This document shows, in pieces, positions 45,101 to 60,100 of a DNA stretch of 64,000 nt. The stretch's first letter is position 1. Each line of letters opens with the position of its first letter. The stretch covers positions 5,696,001-5,760,000 of the forward strand of contig NC_073356.2 of assembly GCF_027580225.2 (NCBI RefSeq). Direction: 5' to 3'. The DNA comes from Misgurnus anguillicaudatus (taxonomy: Eukaryota > Chordata > Actinopteri > Cypriniformes > Cobitidae). Made by a program: the position numbers and the translations under genes. The notes under the pieces were generated by a model, which made no database searches, was not told the origin of the DNA, and saw only the letters and a program-made list of their open reading frames with translations.

Positions 45101-48100
45101 AAAAGAACGATTCATTCACGAACGTTATATTAATAATAACTAGTATATTTACTGACAAGTTATGTTGATGTTCATATGATAAAACAGTCAAATGTAATTT
45201 TGACCGAAAGAAGCAAACAATATACAGATAATTGGCTGCTATTTAAAAATGCTGTTTTGTACTCATTTATGCAAAATTCTTTTTGAGTCGATGCATTGAT
45301 AGGTTTTCCTACAGTAGGACATTAAGACCTTGCATTTGCGGGGCAGTACTGCTGACAGTAGCTAAAGTTTTTCCAAAACGTCACTAGATTTGTCACCACG
45401 CAGTTTTAAAAACATGACACTTAGGGGCTCTGAAACGTCACTATATCTTAGATTAAATCTTAGTATAGAGCCCCTTCTCCAGTCAATTGTAAGTTTTTGT
45501 AAGTTTCAATTGATGATTTTTTGGAAGGCGGAACTTAGTGTTCATACTAAGTGTTGCATTATCTGTCATTCAAATATTTATATTATTTTTGTTGCTATCT
45601 CAGGGTGGAAGACATGTTGACTATGTTGTGGACCAAATAGTGGCAAAACTGATTGAAGTCGTCAAGAAGAAGAACAAAGCTGGAGTCTCAGTGAAACCAT
45701 TCCAGGTGAGCTTTGACTTATCACCACATTCCTCTAATACAAACGTTTTTGTCAGCGAACCCTTGACCCCTTTACTACCCTCTTAGATTTTAAGTAAATA
45801 TTTTAATAATTTAATTGCACATTTGCAAGTTTAACTTTTTGTTTGGAAAGTTTTTTGTCAATAGTATTTTACATGGTTATTGTTATTGTTTTCTTATAAT
45901 TCAATGGCCCGTCGTCAATTATTCCTTACTTATACCACGGGTCTGTTGATTGGTTGAGAAATGTTCCATGGGTATGCATTATGTAAGGGATAATGTAGAG
46001 GCAGCCGGTAGTTATCGTGAAATAAGCCCCGACAGTGTGATCAGGACACGACGCGAAGCGGAGGGTCTTGTATCACACTGAAGGGGCTTATTTCGCGATA
46101 ACTACAGGCTGCCTCTACATTATCCCGCTTATTACACGGCTACTTGCCACATAAGAAAAAAAACTGGACATGAATATGAATTTTGCCATTTTATTGGCAT
46201 ATTTGTTTTAAATTAACATTTTTATCCTTCCGCGAAACTTTGCACAGATGCATAAAATGATCGTAATACCTTATTAAGATCCACTACTTCATATTTGTCT
46301 GTGTCCATTTTTTTCTCTTTTAGCCAGTCTTTGAGAAGTTTTAATGCCCATTCTGTATTTTTTTTGTGTGTTGGCTTCGTAGCTGTCATGCTCTATTTTG
46401 TCAAGTTCAGTCTCAGTAAGCTCTCTGTGTCTTGTCGTTGTTCGTTCTTCTATTAACTGTTTTGTTTTTTCCTTACATGTTAAAAATTAATGTCAAAATT
46501 GTCCATTCTTAATTGCGGTTGTCCAGTGTTTGTCACAAGATGGCGCCAAACAGTAATCTTTGTTGGCGCGGAGGGATTTCAAACATACAAGTAGTACCGG
46601 CTATGCGTTATTACTTTGGAGCGGTTATTATTTGAAAAGAACGAACCTGCAAATGTCTCAACTGACCAATCAGAATCAAGCATTCCAGAGAGCCGTGTAA
46701 TAATTTTCGATAACCACACACCTAACTTTGTCTTAAAAGTAGGCACCAGAGTGATGTTTGTGGTAACCATGGTATAAAAGGAATAATTGACTCCAGTCCT
46801 TTGAATTATTTGAAAATAATGCACATTCTCTTCGCGTCGTGTCGCATTACCACCTTGGGTGTGCATTATTTTCTTATATTTCAATGGCCCGTTGTCAATT
46901 ATTCCTTATTTATTAGACCTTCATCTAGTAAATTTCTTTTACTGGTACATTTTTTTTTTACAGTTATTTATAATTAATTGTTTTTCATCAACTCAGGAAT
47001 CCCCTGCAATTGCCTCTCTAATATAATATCTGTTTACACATCAAGTCAATATTTGTTGAAAAAAATCCTTATTCTCATCCCTCGAATTTAGAGATCTAAG
47101 GTGTATATAATACTTTTTTAAATACGGTTTGTATTTAAACTTGCAACTTGTCTTTTTCATTTTCAGGTTAAAAACCATGTGTGGGTATTTGTGAACGCCC
47201 TGATCGAAAACCCAACTTTTGATTCCCAGACCAAGGAAAACATGACCCTTCAGACCAAAAGCTTTGGCTCCAAATGTGTTCTCTCTGAGAAATTCGTCAG
47301 AGCTGTAAGCATGTTGAAATCTCTCATACATACTCTAATGTAACCGCTATTTCGCAGTTATTAAATAAAACAGAAAAGTATCCCAATCCATCATGGCTAT
47401 CAAATGCTTTTGGTTTTTAAAATAAAAACACTGGTTTTGGTAAATTTTACAGGCCACAAACTGTGGGATTGTGGAGAGCATACTGAACTGGGTAAAGTTT
47501 AAGGCTCAGACACAGCTAAACAAGAAATGTTCCTCTGTCAAACACAGCAAGATTAAAGGAATCCCTAAACTGGATGACGCCAATGATGCTGGTAAGTCCA
47601 TGACACTTCTGCTCTCATCAGCTGTTCCACGTCTTACATGTTATCATGAGATCTTTATAGCAGTATTTTGGGGTTTTTAATGTTCCCACATGCCTTGTTG
47701 AAAATGGCTCATGTTTGACTTGTACTTTTTCAAATGCTCGATTTAGCAGTGCCATAACTCTTGCTCTGTGTTATGTAGGTGGTAAGCACTCTTCTGATTG
47801 TACCCTAATCCTGACTGAAGGAGATTCGGCCAAGTCTCTGGCTGTATCTGGTTTAGGAGTGATTGGGCGAGATCGATATGGAGTGTTTCCTCTCAGGGGA
47901 AAGATTCTCAATGTGAGGGAGGCCACACACAAACAGGTGAGATCAAAATCGAAAGAAATTATTGTAAGACCATTAAAAATCTTCTGGTGTGACGTTTTCA
48001 TGACATAATGCCCAAATTATCATAATTGTAATGCATAAATGTCTATTTTCCTTACTGTAATGAATAAAATTATATTTTTATACATCATGATAATATTTGT

Positions 48101-51100
48101 TGTAATGCCTTTAAATATTGTGTGGGTAAATGTAAAAATTATTGCACTGCAATAATTGTTTGTTCACATTATGAAGAATAATGAAGACTTCAGAATACAT
48201 TTATTCTTAGAAAAAACGAAAATGAGATTCACTTATATTGCTGTTTAAAGAAGATATTTTGATCCATGTTTTGATCCTAGATCATGGAGAATGCAGAAAT
48301 CAACAACATCATTAAGATTGTAGGTCTTCAGTACAAGAAGAGCTATGAAGATCCAGAGTCTCTGAAGAGTTTACGCTACGGAAAAATTATGATCATGACC
48401 GATCAGGTACCATAATCTGATTCATCTATTTATTATATGTTATTTATTTAGTCAGGATGCAGAGATGTTGTTTATTTTATTGAACATAATTTCATTATTC
48501 GTACTCAGGATCAAGATGGCTCTCACATCAAGGGTCTACTCATTAACTTCTTCCATCACAACTGGCCGTCTTTGCTCAAGCACACCTTCCTGGAGGAGTT
48601 CATCACACCCATTGTTAAGGTACAACACTCTTAATTAACACATTTAACACACAAGCCATCCAGATGTTTTGTTTACAGGCGAAGAATACTCGTTTGGCAA
48701 ACGTATTGCCGTTCTGCTTTTTCAGCATTTTTGCCCTTTATTTAAGCAAACATTACATGTCACCACAGAGGCATCAGCCTAAGATACAGCCTAGACTTTC
48801 TTACGGTTTGCTGTCTGCTAAGGTGGAAGGGAATGTGAATTATTAAAACTTAAAAAAAATCACAACAATCACTAGATAACATATTACAGTAATGTTCAAC
48901 ATTGCTTAATGCGAAAGCTAATATAAACCAATGCAGTTAACCAATAATAACAAAGGTATTTGAGTCCAGATACATTATATTTTGTCACATCTGGTAAGCT
49001 ACATGTCATCAGTCACATTTGTTACAATGTTATTTACATATCACTCCCTTTGCAGGCCAATAAGAACAAGCAACAGGTGGCGTTTTACAGCATCCCAGAG
49101 TTCGAAGAATGGAAGAAACATACTGAAAATTATAAAACGTGGCACATAAAGTACTACAAAGGTTTGTGTTGTTTGGCTTCCTGATTTGAAAGATACTGTG
49201 TCTTATAACTGGCATCTACAACTGTATGTTTGTATAATATATTTAAGGTTTGGGTACCAGCACAAGCAAAGAAGCAAAGGAGTATTTTGCCGACATGGAG
49301 AGGCATCGAATTATGTTCAAGTACAATGGCACTGAAGATGATGCTGCCATTACGCTGGTTAGTTTTAAGCTTCCTCTCTGTTTCCGTACAGCAGTAGGCT
49401 TAAATTGACACACATTGTATTTTGTTTTTATATACAACATTTAATTTATTAAGATGACTTTGTCTATGCAATTCAGTCTAAAGTCTTATAATCATATTAT
49501 GTAGATGGGAGATTGATTTTTAGTCTGTGGCATGACCTTACACAGTCAATAATAAAGATATCAAGCTTATATTTTCACAGAATGTTCTTTACATTACAAA
49601 TAAAAGACTTAATCAAAGCTAAAGCTTTTATTGAAATGATTAGACAGCTGGTTAAACTAATGTGTGGCCTGTGCTCAGGCGTTCAGCAAGAAGAAGACAG
49701 ATGACAGGAAAGAGTGGCTGACTAATTTCATGGAGGACAGACGGCAGAGGAGAATGCACGGACTGCCAGAGGTACACAAACACAAAGAAAATGTATTCTG
49801 GACACACTGATAAAATGCACGTTGAATTTACTATATGTTGCTTTGGATGAAAGGTCCTTTTCAATGCATAATAGAAAATGTTAATCAGAATTTTGACATT
49901 AACTTCCCAAACAATAATTCTCTGTATACATTGTGAACAATATACTTGGGTAGATTTGTAATTTACAAATGTACTAACTTCTTTTATGGGTATTTTAAAT
50001 CTTTTATTCACATTGGTCATTTTTTTCACAGCAATACCTGTATGGCACCATGACACAACACCTTTCCTACAATGACTTCATCAACAAAGAACTGATTCTT
50101 TTCTCAAACTCAGACAACGAGAGATCCATTCCTTCACTTGTTGATGGTGTGTATCTTCAGTTCTGCATCTACATCCTTTTGCTCTGAAGTTGCAGCAACA
50201 AACTTCTCTAAAAACGAACATGAACAAAACTACTCGAAAACCAAAGCTAAAGCTAATGCAGTCCTGATAATGTTTAACGGCTAATTCACACTCATCCGAC
50301 AAAGCAAACCCCAGCAAACACAGAAGAACACTGACAAACTAAACTAGAATTCTGGTGTTTGTCGGATCAGTGTGAATTAGCCTTAAACTCAAAGGATAGT
50401 AAGTTAACGGGTTGTGACAATTAATCAGGGAAATGCGCGTTTTCTCAATGAATGAATTTGAATGAATTACAGTGAAATGTCGCCACATTCAAAAGCCAGA
50501 GGCCGCTTTCGTGCAGAAACTATATTAGTGCCACAGAAGAAGTATCATTACAAACACTATTCCAGGAAATATCTAGAGGCATATTTATATCACTGTTCTG
50601 GTATTTTCATGATAATAGAGAATATTTTGAATGATTGTGTTTGACGAGTGTTACTTTTTCAAATGCACGTTAAACTCAAACTCGAAGTGATTTTAGATTG
50701 ATAAGGACTTCCTACTGAACACGGAGCCGTAGTACACGCACAAGCTGTGCATGAAACACTGAATCAGAGCCTTACGATTTAGAATCGATTTTAGACAGGT
50801 CTTTTTAATGGGAACGCAATGCATCGATGCACATCCCTAATGTGTGTAGTTTATGTAAAGTGTCTTTTATTCTTGATCTTGTGCAGGTCTGAAGCCAGGT
50901 CAGAGGAAGGTCTTGTTCACTTGTATGAAGAGAAATGACAAGAGGGAAGTTAAGGTGGCCCAGCTGGCCGGATCCGTGGCTGAGATGTCTGCATACCATC
51001 ATGGCGAAGTTTGTAGCAACCATTTCATTACATTTGTTTACAATATTACAATAGTGCAAAAAATGTAATTGTGCGGAGATATCGTATTGGGTCCATAACT

Positions 51101-54100
51101 GATAAAAACATGATGCAACATGACAGATTAATTAGTCTGAGTAGAAATTCAAACATGGCAGAAGGTAAAGAAATATGTTGTTTAGATGATGAAGACGAAA
51201 GGACCCAGGATAAAACCCTGCAGCACCCCTGTTAATACTTTTTGCAATCTCCTGATATTTTTCATAAAGCTTTACAGATTTAGACAATACACTGGGATAC
51301 ATTGAATTTAGCCAAAGACACAATGATAAACACTATAAACTTATGGAATTTTAACACAGTGAAAAGCACAAGTCATTTTTAAGCATTTATGACCTCCAGA
51401 TGTGGCTTTTGTGACGTTTTTGTTTAAATAGCAGGAGGGCGTAAGTATTATAGCTCTTATTAAGCCTTATAAACTTTTAGTTTGCAGTGATGTAATAGTA
51501 AAGTATTTATCTTTTGGTTTGGTGGCAGTAAAAAGTTTACACAGAGCAAAAAAATTTTATTTTGAGCTTTGATGTTTTCAAGCAAAATATATGTTTCTTT
51601 CGGAAAAACACATGATATTGTTACTAAAATTGGGAAAATTACAGAATTGTTTTTAAAGAGATGTTATGTTATCTGCAGCAAGCTCTGATGATGACCATCG
51701 TGAATCTAGCCCAGAACTTTGTGGGCAGCAACAACATCAATATTCTTCAGCCGCTTGGTCAGTTTGGTACCCGTATCAATGGTGGTAAAGATGCTGCCAG
51801 CCCACGTTACATTTTCACTATGCTCAGGTAAGACTTGGTTGCTTTGTTGTCATTAGTGATGAAAGCAAGTATACTAGTGCATCCTTTTCTAAAGATATAT
51901 TATAGTTCTAAGGGCTTCACAACATCTTTATTTGTTTTAATCTTCTCTTAGTCCACTGGCCAAACTGCTGTTTCCCGCTGTGGACTCCAGTCTGCTGAAG
52001 TTCTTGTATGATGACAACCAAAAGGTGGAGCCAGAGTGGTACATTCCCATAATACCTATGGTGCTGGTGAACGGAGCCGAGGGCATCGGGACTGGCTGGG
52101 CCTGCAAGATCCCCAACTATGACCCACGAGAGATTGTCAACAACATCAACCGTATGCTTAACCACCAGGAACCCCTGCCCATTGTAAAGTCTTTGACACA
52201 TTTATACTTTTTTGAACAAGCCTAATATTGTATGTCTGTAAAGAGAATTACATACATTAATTACATACATTAAAACTTATTATGAAATGTAATGTGTCTA
52301 ACAATTCGTTACGGCCTTACTTATTCTGTGCATCTCTGTCTTTTCCTCAGCTGCCTAGCTACAAGAACTTTAAAGGCATTATTCATGAACTGGGACAAAA
52401 CCAGTATTTGGTCAGTGGGGAAGTGTCCGTCCTGGACAAAAACACAATTGAGATTACCGAACTTCCTGTTCGTACCTGGACTCAGGTAATCTATGGAGAT
52501 TCTATAGTCAGGACCTTTCTTCACTATAAGGTTTTGTTACTGCTCTATTGTTGTACTGATGATGTTTTTTCGTCTCTGTCAGGCATATAAGGAGTCTGTT
52601 CTAGAGCCCATGCTTCAAGGAACAGACAAAACACCTCCTTTGATCTCTGACTATAAAGAGTATCACACCGACAGCACAGTAAAGTTTGTGGTGCGTATGA
52701 CAGAGGAGAAGTTGGCACAGGCCGAGGCAGCCGGTCTTCACAAGGTCTTCAAACTGCAGTCTTCTCTCACATGCAACTCCATGGTATGTGTTGTGTTCTC
52801 GTTTAATAAATTTTTATTGACACTCTCCATCATAGTTGGTCTGAAAGAGATAGCCTGTCATTAAATAAGGCACTGCTTAGTCCTGCAATCTGTGATATAA
52901 ATTACAGATTTGTGTTCCACATTTTAAAATCCGAATTTAAGACATTTAAGTACTTTTATAGCATAGATTTAAGTCCAATTTTTGTCTGTGTGTCTGCAGG
53001 TGCTGTTTGATCACATGGGCTGTCTGAAGCGCTATGACTCCGTGCAGGACATCTTGAAGGAGTTTTTTGAACTACGCCTGCACTATTATAAGCTAAGGAA
53101 AGACTGGCTGATAGGAAGTCTGGGTGCTGAATCAGCCAAACTCTCTAACCAGGCTCGATTTGTGCTGGAAAAGATTGAAGGGAAAATTTCAATCGGTAAG
53201 ATTTTTTTTTTTTTAAGATGCTTTTTTTAAAGGCTCTTCCTGAAATAATCTGTGTCCCTTTCTTGTGTTTCTGGTTGTTGATAAGTATTTATAAGTATTA
53301 AAATAGTATTTATGCACTTAACAGGGTTCCCACGGGTCCTTAAAATCCTTGAAAGTTTGTGAAAATGGGGAAGGCCCTGGGAAGTTTTTGAAAATATACA
53401 TACATAGATACAGGTCATTGAAAGTGCTTAAATCTATTTTATGCAAGAAGTTTTCTGAAAAAAAAAATCCATATTATTTCCTGTGTAGTGTAGGATAATA
53501 TTATAAAAATTCTAGGGATGCACGATCTTGATTTTTCATGGCCGGTTTTTATACCGATTTTCTTAACAAGCAAATTGGCCAATTGCGATCCGATTTCCAA
53601 TTATTTTTCTTATCAAGCAACAAACAAGAAAGAATGAAAGTATACATAAACAATATGCTTATTTGGTATTTAACAGGCTAAACTTGGTTTGGATATTGAA
53701 AACAATAACTGTAACCATCTAAAATTAACAGCAGAAACTGCAGTAGGCTACATTCAATACAGACATAAGTGGTTAAATGAGACCATGACATGGATGGTTG
53801 AAGGTCTTGCTTGTTTTGCATTATCAACAGACTTTTGATACTTATTGTGTTCTATCAGGTGATGAACTTAAATGTCTTACCAAGTTTGTTGTGGTGAATA
53901 CAGGGCTCTCAGGTTTTATTTAAAAGTTTGGAGTGAGATAACATCTGTTAGGGGTGGAGCCCCTCTGCCCCACCAAATTCTCAAGTTTTTGCTAGCAGTT
54001 CAATGTAACCTTTATTCATAACTGACCAGCACAAATATAAATTATAACAATTGGTAAGTCTGATAAAAGACAAACAAATGTATCCAAATTAAATAAATTG

Positions 54101-57100
54101 CTCTACATATTAAAAAATACAAATGTATCAAAATTAAAATGAAATCTGTATTATTTACAGTAGGATTGGAGCACTTGCCATCAGCGTGTATTTTTAGCTG
54201 TGTTTAAGAGAGAGATAAGGTTAAATGCTCAGTACTACATGGCAATAATAATGAAATACATCTCTGCTCCTTTCATTAATTTCAGTAAGCCTCTACGTTA
54301 GTTTCAGGTAAGCTAAAGCTTCTGATCGCAAAGCAGTTGGAGAGTTTTTTAATAAATCAAGCATAATTTAACACGTATTTCGCTATATTCAAGAAACCTG
54401 CGTTATTTACAGCATTTATCGGATCTTGCTCTTCTAGCTTTCACTCTGTGCGTGCACGCGCCGCACATCCACGTGATTGACATCAGAGGAGCGTGAGAAA
54501 AACTCGAGACAGCTAAACTCGACAGATAACTTCCCTGCGCCTCGTCCATTAATTGTATATAGCAGGAAAAGTTATCAGTCTCTTAGAAATACAAGGTGTG
54601 AGTGTGTAAACTGACTGAAATGCGTGTATCACACAGTGAATGCGTGAGACTTGAGAGCCCTGCGAATGTACTGTTGTTAATCTCCGCGATTAACTTGTCC
54701 TTTACACAGGGTTCCCGCGGGGTCTTAAAAAGTCTTAAAAAGTCTAAAATTCAGAATGTTAAATTTAAGGCCTTAAAAAGTCTTAAAAACACCCAGATTT
54801 TTATCCCAGGTCTTAAATTTAATTTACCCAAGTCTTAAATTTCTTACCTATTTTCATTCCCAAAAAGCGTTGTCCGCAGAAAATAAAATAGTAATTTAAA
54901 ACGCTGAAGAACTAACTTAATTCAGTGGCGGAGGCAGAAAGTGTATGATGGTGGGTCTCTAAAAAGAAACGTTCCGCCCTTTGTCATAATCCACGCAAAT
55001 CGTGCCATAAGCTATATTTCAGGTGTTGTGATCTGACTGTTTACTGTGGGTTTGGCGAGAAACAATCCTTAAACTTAGTTCTGTATAGTCAAAAATCTTT
55101 TTCGGGGTAATTTATAAGCCCGTGGCTTACCTGAGCATTTGCCAGGTTCTGAAACATAGAGGACACAGAAGCGAACAAAAATCAATGCTGCTTTATTGAA
55201 AATCAACTTAAACAGTCGGGCCGTCGAGTCACGAGTCACCAACAGCGTGTCAACTTTAGTGTTACACAGTTTTATATTTTAGACCTTAATATTGCTCTTT
55301 GCTGCGATGCACTTGAACCTAACACGCTTTCCCTTCAGCTCTCCACAAACATCAGCGATTGACAGACGGAAAGCAAGAAAGTACCGTAATAAACCATATA
55401 TTTCAAAAAAGTGCAATTGTTTTCTTTTAGGAACAATTCAAACTTTTTTATTGCGCAAATGCTTCAGGAGTTACGGTTAAATGAACAGCGGTAGATCAGA
55501 GCGCTTTCGCATAGGCAGGCTGCTGCATACGGCATCGCCTGGTTTATTTAAGTTAACTGAGCATTACATTCGCAAGTCATAAGCATATTACAACAATTAA
55601 CGATAAACTAAGAATAATAATCAATATTTTAAAGTTAATTTCAAAGTTATATTCTGAAATAAGACCGTTTCTGAAATAAGAAATGCGACCCTTCGGAGGC
55701 TACAGCCTTCGGATTGAGAAACGGTCTTAGTGGATAACGTTAGCAACACATCAAACAGCCTTTTAATGGTAAATTTCATTTTCTTAATGCAGATTCATCC
55801 GTTATTGTGTAATTAGAGAGGCTATTAAACCTGATGGCAGTATATAGTGCATATTTATGCATAAAACGTATGGGTGAAGTGTTTTTTTGGCTCTGTGATT
55901 CTGTATTCAATTAAATGCAATACATTAATTTATTAATAACTTGTATTAATAAAATGCATATATTAATGCTTTTAGGGATTAATAATAATTGAAAGTGATC
56001 TTTTGTTCTTTGTATATTTATAAACAGGCACAAGATATATACACATCACACAGCCAGCTGTACATTAAACATTATGGGGTGGTTTCCCGGGCAGGGATTA
56101 GCTTAAAACAGGACTAGGCCTTAGTTTAATTATGACATATAACTAGTTTTAATAAACATGCCTTACTAAAACCATTACTTGTGTGCATTTTGATGTATTT
56201 TAAGATATGTCAGTGCAATTGTTTTCAAGTTTGGAAAGCTCTTATCCATGTCTGGGAAACCTCCCCTATAAGCTTACGTACTACAGAGTGTGATGCATTT
56301 TAAAGCTTAGTTGTATGAGGCAGTGTAAAACTAGGCACAAACCAGCAGCTGACCATACTAACTGATCTAATATAAGTGAATTTTATTTGTCAAAAAACAT
56401 TGTTGATAGAATTTTATAAAAATACTACTTACACATATTAGTGTGATGTATAAATATTGTAAATCAATGCATTTCTTGACTATTAATTAAGAAAAATCAC
56501 AGCTCTTTGCCTCTAACTCAATGTATTTCAATGGCTCACTATGAGCCATTTTTGGGCTTCCATTGTCAGAAGTCTCTTCCTAAAGGGCTATGGGTAAAAT
56601 TTGTCGGCGCCAACAATCGCGGTCTAATAGAGTTAAGCATAATGTATTTCCATGTATTTTGATTATCTGTTTTAAAACTGCGTTCATTTTATATTTTTCT
56701 ATAACTGAATCAATAAAAATAGAACGTTTTAAGAATTTCTGAGATAATTTGAATGCTTCTAGTAATGTGTCGTGTAGGTCTTAAATTTTACTCATAATTG
56801 TCTTAAAAGGTCTTAAAAAGGTCTTAAATTTAACTTGCTGAAACCTGCAAGAACCCTGTTTACAGACATTGCAGCTTGCAATCTTAATGTCCTGCGCACA
56901 GATTTTCGAAATGCTTTTATACAAAAGACATGTTTGCGAATGATAAAAATGTAGTCTTTTCACGCGGGTGCACTTTTGGAAAAATCGGCCGAAAAAATAC
57001 AAAAACCGGCCGGTTGCCGATTGCGCAAAAAATGGCCGGTTCTGATCTCTGGCCGGTCAACCAATGCATCCCTAAAAAATTCTAGACTTTTTAAGCACAC

Positions 57101-60100
57101 GTGCTAAACTGTTTGCTTTAAATGCTTATATATTCTGTATGCGGATGTTGATTTATACAAAAATGCTTTTTTGCATAGTTGTGTTTGACACATGAAAACG
57201 TCTCGGGTTACGTATAGAGATCGACCGATACTCATTTTTTTAAACCGATGCCAATAACAAATATTTGGATGCTTATGTGCCCGATAACCGATATGCTAAA
57301 CCGATTTTTATTTACTGTTATACTTCTGTTTTTGACATAATAATTACTACTACACTACTGAACTGAACAAACCTTTATAATAATAATCATCATCACAATT
57401 ACTCCCTCTTTGCATACAAAGTAATAAATAGAGGGGTCTGAAAGAGTGAAGAATAATATTAATTTAATGAATAATGTAGAAACTATATTCCCAATACATG
57501 GACCATTCCAAACACCCCTATCATTTCGTCAGAAATGGACTGATCCAAAGTTCGGCAGCGGTTGGCAGCGGGAAAGAGAGAAAACTATAGCGGAGTTGGC
57601 TGCTTGTTATACATAGTTTATAGAGTAAAACAGGTGGATTAAGTGCCTTTTTTGGAATAATATGGTTGTTTTGACCAGCAACATGTAGCCTTCAGCAGTC
57701 CAACAAGTAGTTGGCAAAGAGGTTTTACAAATAATATCACTGACTGAAATACTACATTCAGGAAAGTAACAAACAAAACGGCTTATATATCACTGAATTT
57801 CTTAACTGGTAATGTTATTTGATGTCAGAATAATTAATATTTTGTTGTTATAGCTTATGAAATGGCTGTTGACAGCGCTGTTATCTATGCATTTACTGTA
57901 TCACGCATTAACTGTATCAAACTGTGACCGCTTGCGGAGGTAATAAATAATTAATTAATATCCACAGACATTTATATAGATATTTTAGCAAAATAATGTT
58001 TATCTGGTAAATTTTAATATAACTTAGGGTAAATCTTGTTAAAAGCTTCAGCCTTCAACCCCGGTAAGTGAACAGCACGTGTTTTTTGTGAGTTCGTCTC
58101 TATTCTTGGACAAACTGCACACATTGCTTTTAATATATCAACTTATTTAACATAACATACATTAATGCACAAAGAAGATGTGTTTTAAATGCCTCAGATG
58201 CAAAGTAAGTATACTCAAAGTCCTTTTAATGAAGTCGCGTCACTCCGCCGTCATATCTGCTGTGCACGCTGCTGCTGCTGTGAGCTCTTCTCCTCAGATG
58301 CGTCCAGCGCGCAATTCTCAATTCTCTCGTTTATCGGTCAATCCGATATCACAAACCCGATATCCGATCATCGGAAAATGCTCAAATATTGGGGAAAATA
58401 TCGGAAAACAGATATATCGGTCGATCTCTAGTTACGTATGTAACTATTGTTCCCTGAGAAGGGAACGAGACGCTGGGTCTCCCTTGCCAGACTTCCTGCG
58501 TCCCTGTAACGCCGTCTTTGGTAATATTTCAAATAGCGATATACTTCCTAGCTCCTGTGTCACCCTGTCTTTGTCGTTAAGCCTCACCATTGGTTGAATT
58601 TGATATACACATTCAGACGCACTTACCCTTGGAGGCGTCCCCAAAGTGTTACTGCAGTGACGCAGCGCGAGTTCCCTCGAAAGGGAACTGTAACAATGTA
58701 TCTTATAAAGTAACACGATGTAACCTTGCTCTCACTTGAAATGTGTCCCCACATTTGGTCCTTGAATTTGAGGGTATTGGACCTGGAAAGTCCTTAAAAG
58801 GTCCTTAAATTCGAAGTTATCTAAGGTGTGGGAACCCTGACTTAAACTAGTGAAGCCATTTTCAAACATTACAATGTTTGTCTTTCTGTATGTTTTAATG
58901 GTTTACATTATTTTTACAGAGAACAAGTCAAAGAGAGATTTGATCCGAATGCTTGTGCAGAAGGGATATGAATCGGACCCTGTCGCGGCATGGAATAAAG
59001 CCCAGGAGAAGGTAATTGTGGTAAAAGACTCCCTGCAACTTGGGATTTTCATTTGTTTACATTAGATTTTTGAACGAAAGATCAATAGGAGGTAGGAATG
59101 CAGAATTAAAGTTTGTGTTTACATCATATATGTGTGTGTGAACTGTGTATAATAACTTTGTATAGATAAATGCACACACATGCATGCATGTATATATTTA
59201 AGAAATGTTTACATGTGTATATACATTTGTATATTTATGCATAATTTATATTATATATAAATACTTAATATATATAAAAAAATCTTTAAATTATACATGC
59301 ATGTGTGCATATTTATATATGCATAATTATTATACACAGTTCACACACATATATGATGTAAACAAAAACTTTTATTCTGCTATATTATTCTGTTTTTTAT
59401 ATTTCTATGTTTTATTATTGTATTATTTTACTAGGCATGGATATCTTGCCTTTTAATTTGAGTTGTCATGTGTTTTAAGTAGTGATTCACCGATGTATCG
59501 GCCACCGATATTTATCGGCCGATTTTTTATGAATTTGAAACCATCGGCAATGGCACGAGAAAGGCCTATACCGATTGTTTATTAAAGCAACACTAAAGAG
59601 TTTTTTTTTACCATAAAATAACGTTTCCCAAAAAGTTTCAGTCGTTCATCCACTCGAAACAGGGTGAACGTCACTTTCACATTCGCTTTGCAGCCCTCTA
59701 TTGGCCAAAACCGCACTAAAGAAGTTTCCAACCGTCAGGTCGCGGTCCTGTAGTTCGATTGAAAACTACAAAAACTTTCTTTACGGCAGACCTACAATCC
59801 AATCAGAGCCAGCTATGCTGCAGTATTTACAACAGTGGTAAAGGACAATAACGCTTCTAACCTGTAGGGGGAGCAAAAAGCAAAAACTCTTTAGTGTTGC
59901 TTTAATTTACCGCATAAAGGCAATGATTCACATGTCTGTTGTTCAATTAAAATGATTTTAGGTTCTGGCGTGCCCTATACATTATATTTGTTTTAGCTTA
60001 ATTTGTGCCTCTCTTATTATGTTGGTCAGTTGAATGTTAATTAGATCCAATCCATGTTCAGTAAAAATAATTTGATACAGAAATAAACTAGCTAATAGAC

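Larger units (their letters stand above)
53513..57074. mobile_element. 3.56-kb hAT-type element (TAGGGATGCACGATC ends)
   Basis: AAAAATTC at 53505-53512 and 57075-57082 is an exact 8-bp duplication. Ends TAGGGATGCACGATC and CCAATGCATCCCTA; subterminal GGCCGGTT/AACCGGCC. It contains another CAGGGTTCCC element (54707-56858). No intact transposase. Confidence 0.85.
53322..58839. mobile_element. CAGGGTTCCC element, copy 2 (top2b intron 24), swollen by nested insertions
   Basis: ACTTAA at 53316-53321 and 58840-58845 is an exact 6-bp duplication. Ends CAGGGTTCCCAC and GTGTGGGAACCCTG. With the insertions 53513-57074 and 57215-58430 removed, it aligns along its length with copy 1, including the embedded DIRS-terminal-like middle (58431-58715). 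Confidence 0.88.

Noticed and set aside
59138..59340. Possible CRISPR-like or satellite array
   Set aside because: The repeats are simple TATATA/GCATGC runs within a TIR MITE; there are no regular spacers.
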